Below are positions 60,627-64,000 of a DNA stretch of 64,000 nucleotides, one piece after another. The translations under genes were made by a program, and so were the position numbers. The stretch is taken from the NCBI GenBank assembly GCA_017446055.1, contig JAFSRQ010000146.1:1-64000 (forward strand), read 5' to 3'. The stretch's first letter is position 1. Each line of letters starts with the position of its first letter. Source of the DNA: Synergistaceae bacterium. Its GTDB lineage: Bacteria; Synergistota; Synergistia; Synergistales; Aminobacteriaceae. Under the pieces are notes generated by a model, which made no database searches, had not been told where the DNA came from, and saw only the letters and a list, made by a program, of their open reading frames with translations.

Positions 60627-63600
60627 CTTCGTATTCTTCTTCGTCCTCGTCTTTCTCGCCGTATTCCCTGCCTCTTATCCGCGCCCAGAAGAATCTTATG
60701 CGCCACACGACTTTATACGCCGCGGGGATTGAGAGCATCGCCAGCATTCCGCCCGCGATAAGCCCCCCAATCGCAACGACAGCAATCGGCCTCTTCATCT
60801 CCGAGCCTCGTCCTGTTGAAAGGAGCGGGATAAGTGAGACTATCGACGTAACAACCGCCATCAGCAATGACTTGAAGCGCACATGACACGCCTCCTCGAC
60901 AGCCTCGTAAGGATGAGTGCCCTTGAGCCGCAGGACTTCAGCGTAGTCGACGACGACGATCGCGTTGTTCACGACCATTCCCACGAGCATTATCATTCCG
61001 ATTAGTGCGAAGATTGATATGCTCACGTCAGAAATCAGCATTGCGGGAACGACTCCTATTGCCGCCATCGGGATTGTAGCCAGAATTACCGCGCTGTACG
61101 TCCACGACTCCAGTATTGCCGCGACAACAAGATACGTAACAACGATTGCGATTACGAGCGTGCGTATAAGCTCCGTGAAGTTCTCGGCCATGTCTTCCTG
61201 CTCACCGCCGAAATTCACCGTTACTCCTTCGGGAATCGTCATCGAGTCTATCAGCTCGCGCATTCTTGCGTTGCCCTCGCCTGAAGTTATGTAGCGCACA
61301 CTACCCGTAACAACAACTGCCCTCTGACGCTCTACCCTCTGTATCTGGGTCGGCGCATCGCTCCACGAAATATCAGCCATCTCATCAAGCGGAACAAGAC
61401 CGTAACCCGTCATTATAGGCAGCTCATGAGCCGTGAAGATGTCGCTGGCCTTCTCGCGGGCAATCCGTGCCTTTATGTCGTACTCGTAGCCTCCCTGACG
61501 GAATTTCCCCGCGTCCCCGCCGATAAGGTAGCCCCTCACTATTCCAGCAAGGTTCGCGATGTTTATACCAAGCGGCGCGAGCCTCCAGCGTATAGGGCTG
61601 ATTCGCAGCTCTGGCTTGCCCATCTCCATTTCCGTCTTGAGGTCAATCACTCCAGGAATGTGCCTGCCACGCGAGCGTATCTCCTCAGCGAAATTGTAGA
61701 GAAGGTCCAAGTCCTCGCCCTTCACCTGAATCTCGATAGCGTTGCTGAAACCTGAGCGTGTAGCGGCTACTGCTGTCTGCACTCCGGGTAGCCTGTTCAG
61801 GTACGGCCTGAGATTGTCGGCAACCTGCAATGTTGACGGCCTGCCGGGGTCATCGGTCATGTAGAGCGCAATCTGAGCCTCGCTGATTGACTGACTCCGC
61901 ATTGAGCTGGCCACTGTTGAGACTACGTTCTTGATGTACTTCCGCTCTGGTATAGTGTTGATGTATTCCTCGACCTGATACACGAGGTCAAGCGTCTTGT
62001 GGATTGAGGAATTGTTGTCGAGGGTAAGCGTGATTCTGACTGTTCCGTCATCCATTGAGGGCGTGAACTGAGTACCTATGAAGCCGCCCAGCCTGAATGA
62101 GCCGTAAGTGGCAAGCACCGTGAAAAGCACCGTCAGCATCGGGAATCTCATTGCTACATGAAGAATGATGAAGAACATATCCCGGAAGCCGTCAAATATC
62201 CAGTTCCACCAGCCCGTGAGAATCTTCCCGATTAGCGGAAGCTCGCCGTTGCCTTTGTCCTTCTTCATCCTTGCGGCAAGGCACGGAGTAACCGCCATCG
62301 TAACCCACAGTGAGAACGCTGTAGCATACACGATAGTCACGGCGTAAGGCTTCAGGAACTGACCCGCTATCGTTGACATCAGCGCGACCGGCATGAACAC
62401 TCCCAAGTTCGTGAAGACTCCCGCAAGAACCGACATTGAGATTTCAACCGTTCCTTCTTCAGCGGCCTCGAAAGGATCATAACCCATGTCCCTGAAGCGG
62501 TAGATGTTCTGTATGATGAGTATTGCGTTCATGACCAGCGTACCCATAGACAGCGCAAGCCCCAGCGTACTCATGAGGTTGAGCGTGTAGCCGTGCATCT
62601 GTAACGGGACGAACGTAGCCGCAAAAGCAACGGGCATCGAGAAAGCAACAATGAATGTCGCGCCGAATCTCCCTAGGAACAGGTAAATCACAAGGGCAGT
62701 CAGCGCAATTCCGATGAGGGTATCACGGATGATGTTCTTGACCGCCGACTCAACGAAGCCCGTATCATCATATGTGTACTCATACGTGAAATCGGGGTAA
62801 TCCCTCATTGTCCGGGTCATGAGACGCTTGATGAGCCTTCCTGCCTCGACAACGTCAGCGTTTGAGCGGGGGCTTATACGGAGCTGTACAACCGGGTGGC
62901 CGTCAGCACGAGCCGCGCTTCTCTGGTCTTCCTCGCCGTCAACAACTTCACCCAGCATCGACAATCTCACGGGCTGGCCGTTGGGGGTCGGTATCAGTAT
63001 GTCTTCGAGCTGCTCTACCTCGTTGAACTCGCCCATGAGTCGCAATGACACTTCATCTTTTGCCTGCGTGACATAGCCGGAAGGAGTCGTCTGGTTGTTC
63101 GCGGCAACGACACTGCACACCTGTGTGTAGCTTATGCCGTAATCGCTCAGTGCCGCCGGGTCAAGGTTGATGTGAATCTCTCTGTCTCTTCCGCCGGTAA
63201 CGTCAACGCGCCCCACTCCCTGAACACGCGCAACAACTGGCTGTATCCTGTCCTCAATCATCTTCTTGGCGGTCTTCTCCGGCATTGATGATGTGAACGA
63301 CACTATGAGGAAGGGCTGCGCTGAGATGTCGAACTTGCTGGAAACTGGCTCGTCAGCGTCGTCTGGCAGGTCCGGGATTTTGGCCTTAACCTTGTTGTTC
63401 ACGTCGAGGAGGGCCAGATCCGGGTTAGTCCCCGCTTCCATCTCAACCGCCACCATCGAGACACCTTCAAGGGAGTATGTTGTTATGGATTTCAGGTTCT
63501 CTAGGTCAGCAAGAGCGTCCTCAAGGGGTTTGCTGACTAACTGCTCAATTTCGTTGGGACCTGCTCCCTGATATGTTGTCCTGACAAGAACGAAGGGAAA

Positions 63601-63726
63601 TTCGACATCGGGGTAAAGTGTAACGCCTAGTGTTGTGTAGCTTGAGATTCCGAGAAGTATCCACACGATGACGGAGCACCATGTGAATACAGGGTGGTTA
63701 ATGCAGAATTTTACGAAGCCCCTCAT
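60613..63726 (-). CDS. RND efflux transporter (HAE-1 type) with unusual proton-relay residues
   Basis: This 1037-residue pump has the full RND layout: two sets of six helices and two large periplasmic loops. Typical segments are VTLYPDVEFPFVLVRTTYQG, PDLPDDADEPVSSKFDISAQ and the C-terminal STGRGSEMKRPIAVVAIGGL. In TM4 the pair of Asp residues of AcrB (407/408) is replaced: SMGTLVMNAILIIQNI has Met399-Asn400. In TM10 the Lys (940) is Asn920 in VGMVVNNAIVVVDY. Coupling may thus use other residues. The C-terminal tail is acidic (KDEDEEEYEDEDE). It follows its membrane fusion partner by three bases. Confidence 0.93.
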   Translation of the reverse strand: MRGFVKFCINHPVFTWCSVIVWILLGISSYTTLGVTLYPDVEFPFVLVRTTYQGAGPNEIEQLVSKPLEDALADLENLKSITTYSLEGVSMVAVEMEAGTNPDLALLDVNNKVKAKIPDLPDDADEPVSSKFDISAQPFLIVSFTSSMPEKTAKKMIEDRIQPVVARVQGVGRVDVTGGRDREIHINLDPAALSDYGISYTQVCSVVAANNQTTPSGYVTQAKDEVSLRLMGEFNEVEQLEDILIPTPNGQPVRLSMLGEVVDGEEDQRSAARADGHPVVQLRISPRSNADVVEAGRLIKRLMTRTMRDYPDFTYEYTYDDTGFVESAVKNIIRDTLIGIALTALVIYLFLGRFGATFIVAFSMPVAFAATFVPLQMHGYTLNLMSTLGLALSMGTLVMNAILIIQNIYRFRDMGYDPFEAAEEGTVEISMSVLAGVFTNLGVFMPVALMSTIAGQFLKPYAVTIVYATAFSLWVTMAVTPCLAARMKKDKGNGELPLIGKILTGWWNWIFDGFRDMFFIILHVAMRFPMLTVLFTVLATYGSFRLGGFIGTQFTPSMDDGTVRITLTLDNNSSIHKTLDLVYQVEEYINTIPERKYIKNVVSTVASSMRSQSISEAQIALYMTDDPGRPSTLQVADNLRPYLNRLPGVQTAVAATRSGFSNAIEIQVKGEDLDLLYNFAEEIRSRGRHIPGVIDLKTEMEMGKPELRISPIRWRLAPLGINIANLAGIVRGYLIGGDAGKFRQGGYEYDIKARIAREKASDIFTAHELPIMTGYGLVPLDEMADISWSDAPTQIQRVERQRAVVVTGSVRYITSGEGNARMRELIDSMTIPEGVTVNFGGEQEDMAENFTELIRTLVIAIVVTYLVVAAILESWTYSAVILATIPMAAIGVVPAMLISDVSISIFALIGMIMLVGMVVNNAIVVVDYAEVLRLKGTHPYEAVEEACHVRFKSLLMAVVTSIVSLIPLLSTGRGSEMKRPIAVVAIGGLIAGGMLAMLSIPAAYKVVWRIRFFWARIRGREYGEKDEDEEEYEDEDE

Positions 63727-63729
63727 TCA

Positions 63730-64000
63730 TCAGCCCTCGTTTGAATCGTCAGGGTTGCTTTTCCCCGCAATGCCTACATTCTGTACTATGCCTGCTCCGT
63801 CATATAGCACTCTGTTTCCGCTGGTTATGAGCTTGTCGCCCGGTTTGAGTCCTGATGTTACGATGACTCTTCCCTCGCGGCCTTCTCCTGTCGTAATCGT
63901 TGTGAGCTTTGCCCTGTTTCCGTCAGCAACGTAGACAGACTGAGAATTTCCCCTGTAGACGACAACGTTTGACGGGATTACTACGACGCTCTGCTGTGTG
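63730..64000 (-). CDS. RND membrane fusion protein, C-terminal part
   Basis: The open frame from the window edge to the TGA at 63730 encodes about 89 residues: VVVIPSNVVVYRGNSQSVYV, TTGEGREGRVIVTSGLKPGD, KLITSGNRVLYDGAGIVQNV, ending GKSNPDDSNEG. This is the C-terminal beta-barrel and membrane-proximal domain of an HlyD/AcrA-type adaptor. The N-terminus is outside the window. The stop is three bases before the pump ATG, and GAGGG in the last codons is the pump's Shine-Dalgarno. Confidence 0.88.
   Translation of the reverse strand, partial: TQQSVVVIPSNVVVYRGNSQSVYVADGNRAKLTTITTGEGREGRVIVTSGLKPGDKLITSGNRVLYDGAGIVQNVGIAGKSNPDDSNEG

Overview
The window looks like a chromosomal segment of an anaerobic Synergistota (Synergistaceae-type) bacterium. 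The strongest taxonomic sign is the C-terminus of the protein at 30050-31165, which has the Synergist-CTERM pattern: a Ser/Gly/Cys patch, a hydrophobic helix and a terminal RRK. An RND pump, a TolC-type channel and a periplasmic-chaperone-like protein show a double-membrane envelope. Base composition is moderately GC-rich throughout. I see no insertion sequence, prophage or CRISPR array. Start codons are unusually varied: TTG is common, and four genes appear to lack any usable ATG, GTG or TTG at the position where the family N-terminus and the Shine-Dalgarno sequence agree.

Layout. 1-1978: 5' part of a large secreted adhesin-like protein (beta-helix-like region, Ig-like repeats, C-type lectin fold). 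2129-10758: a minus-strand run mazG, nhaC-like antiporter, oadA-type carboxyltransferase, phoH, a small repeat ORF, pgpH (split by an in-frame TGA), ybeY and corC. 10815-11966: CapA-like protein. 12079-18719: an iron-uptake operon of the FetM/FetP (FTR1/P19) type with a DUF2318 membrane protein and a three-gene FtsX-type ABC exporter. 18837-27216: an AlbA_2-type regulator, then polA, a PpiD/SurA-like protein and carB on the plus strand. 27254-33130: LplT-like MFS protein, cysS, the Synergist-CTERM protein, a lytic transglycosylase and TolC (minus). 33291-38649: BaiN/HI0933 flavoprotein, coaX, dus, a TSCPD protein, a coiled-coil protein and a DAACS symporter (plus). 38941-42965: a lone type IV pilin, then LysR divergent from an aldo/keto reductase, an acetyltransferase and an SDR. 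42962-45286: a membrane protein with an HTH-like domain, and a cluster of three very small genes. 45350-51837: divIC, argS, a secreted protein, secA. 51965-52038: tRNA-Met. 52150-55316: malQ, a degenerate amidohydrolase and a YjfB-like protein. 55479-57572: iscR, nifS and nifU for Fe-S assembly. 57754-64000: a DUF3089 lipoprotein, a zincin of ImmA/ArdC type, citG, and an RND pump with its membrane fusion partner (cut by the window edge).

The most unusual feature is repeated three times. At the phoH-pgpH, flavoprotein-coaX and dus-TSCPD junctions, the 3' end of the upstream gene appears to have been duplicated in degenerate copies. The copies form small open frames joined to both neighbours by 1-4 base stop/start overlaps, so the next gene keeps its translational coupling. 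This looks like a recurrent way for this genome to extend operon junctions, possibly giving rise to new small proteins. Second in interest are the in-frame TGA that cuts pgpH at its membrane/HD boundary and the cluster of probable ATT, ATA/ATC and CTG start codons.
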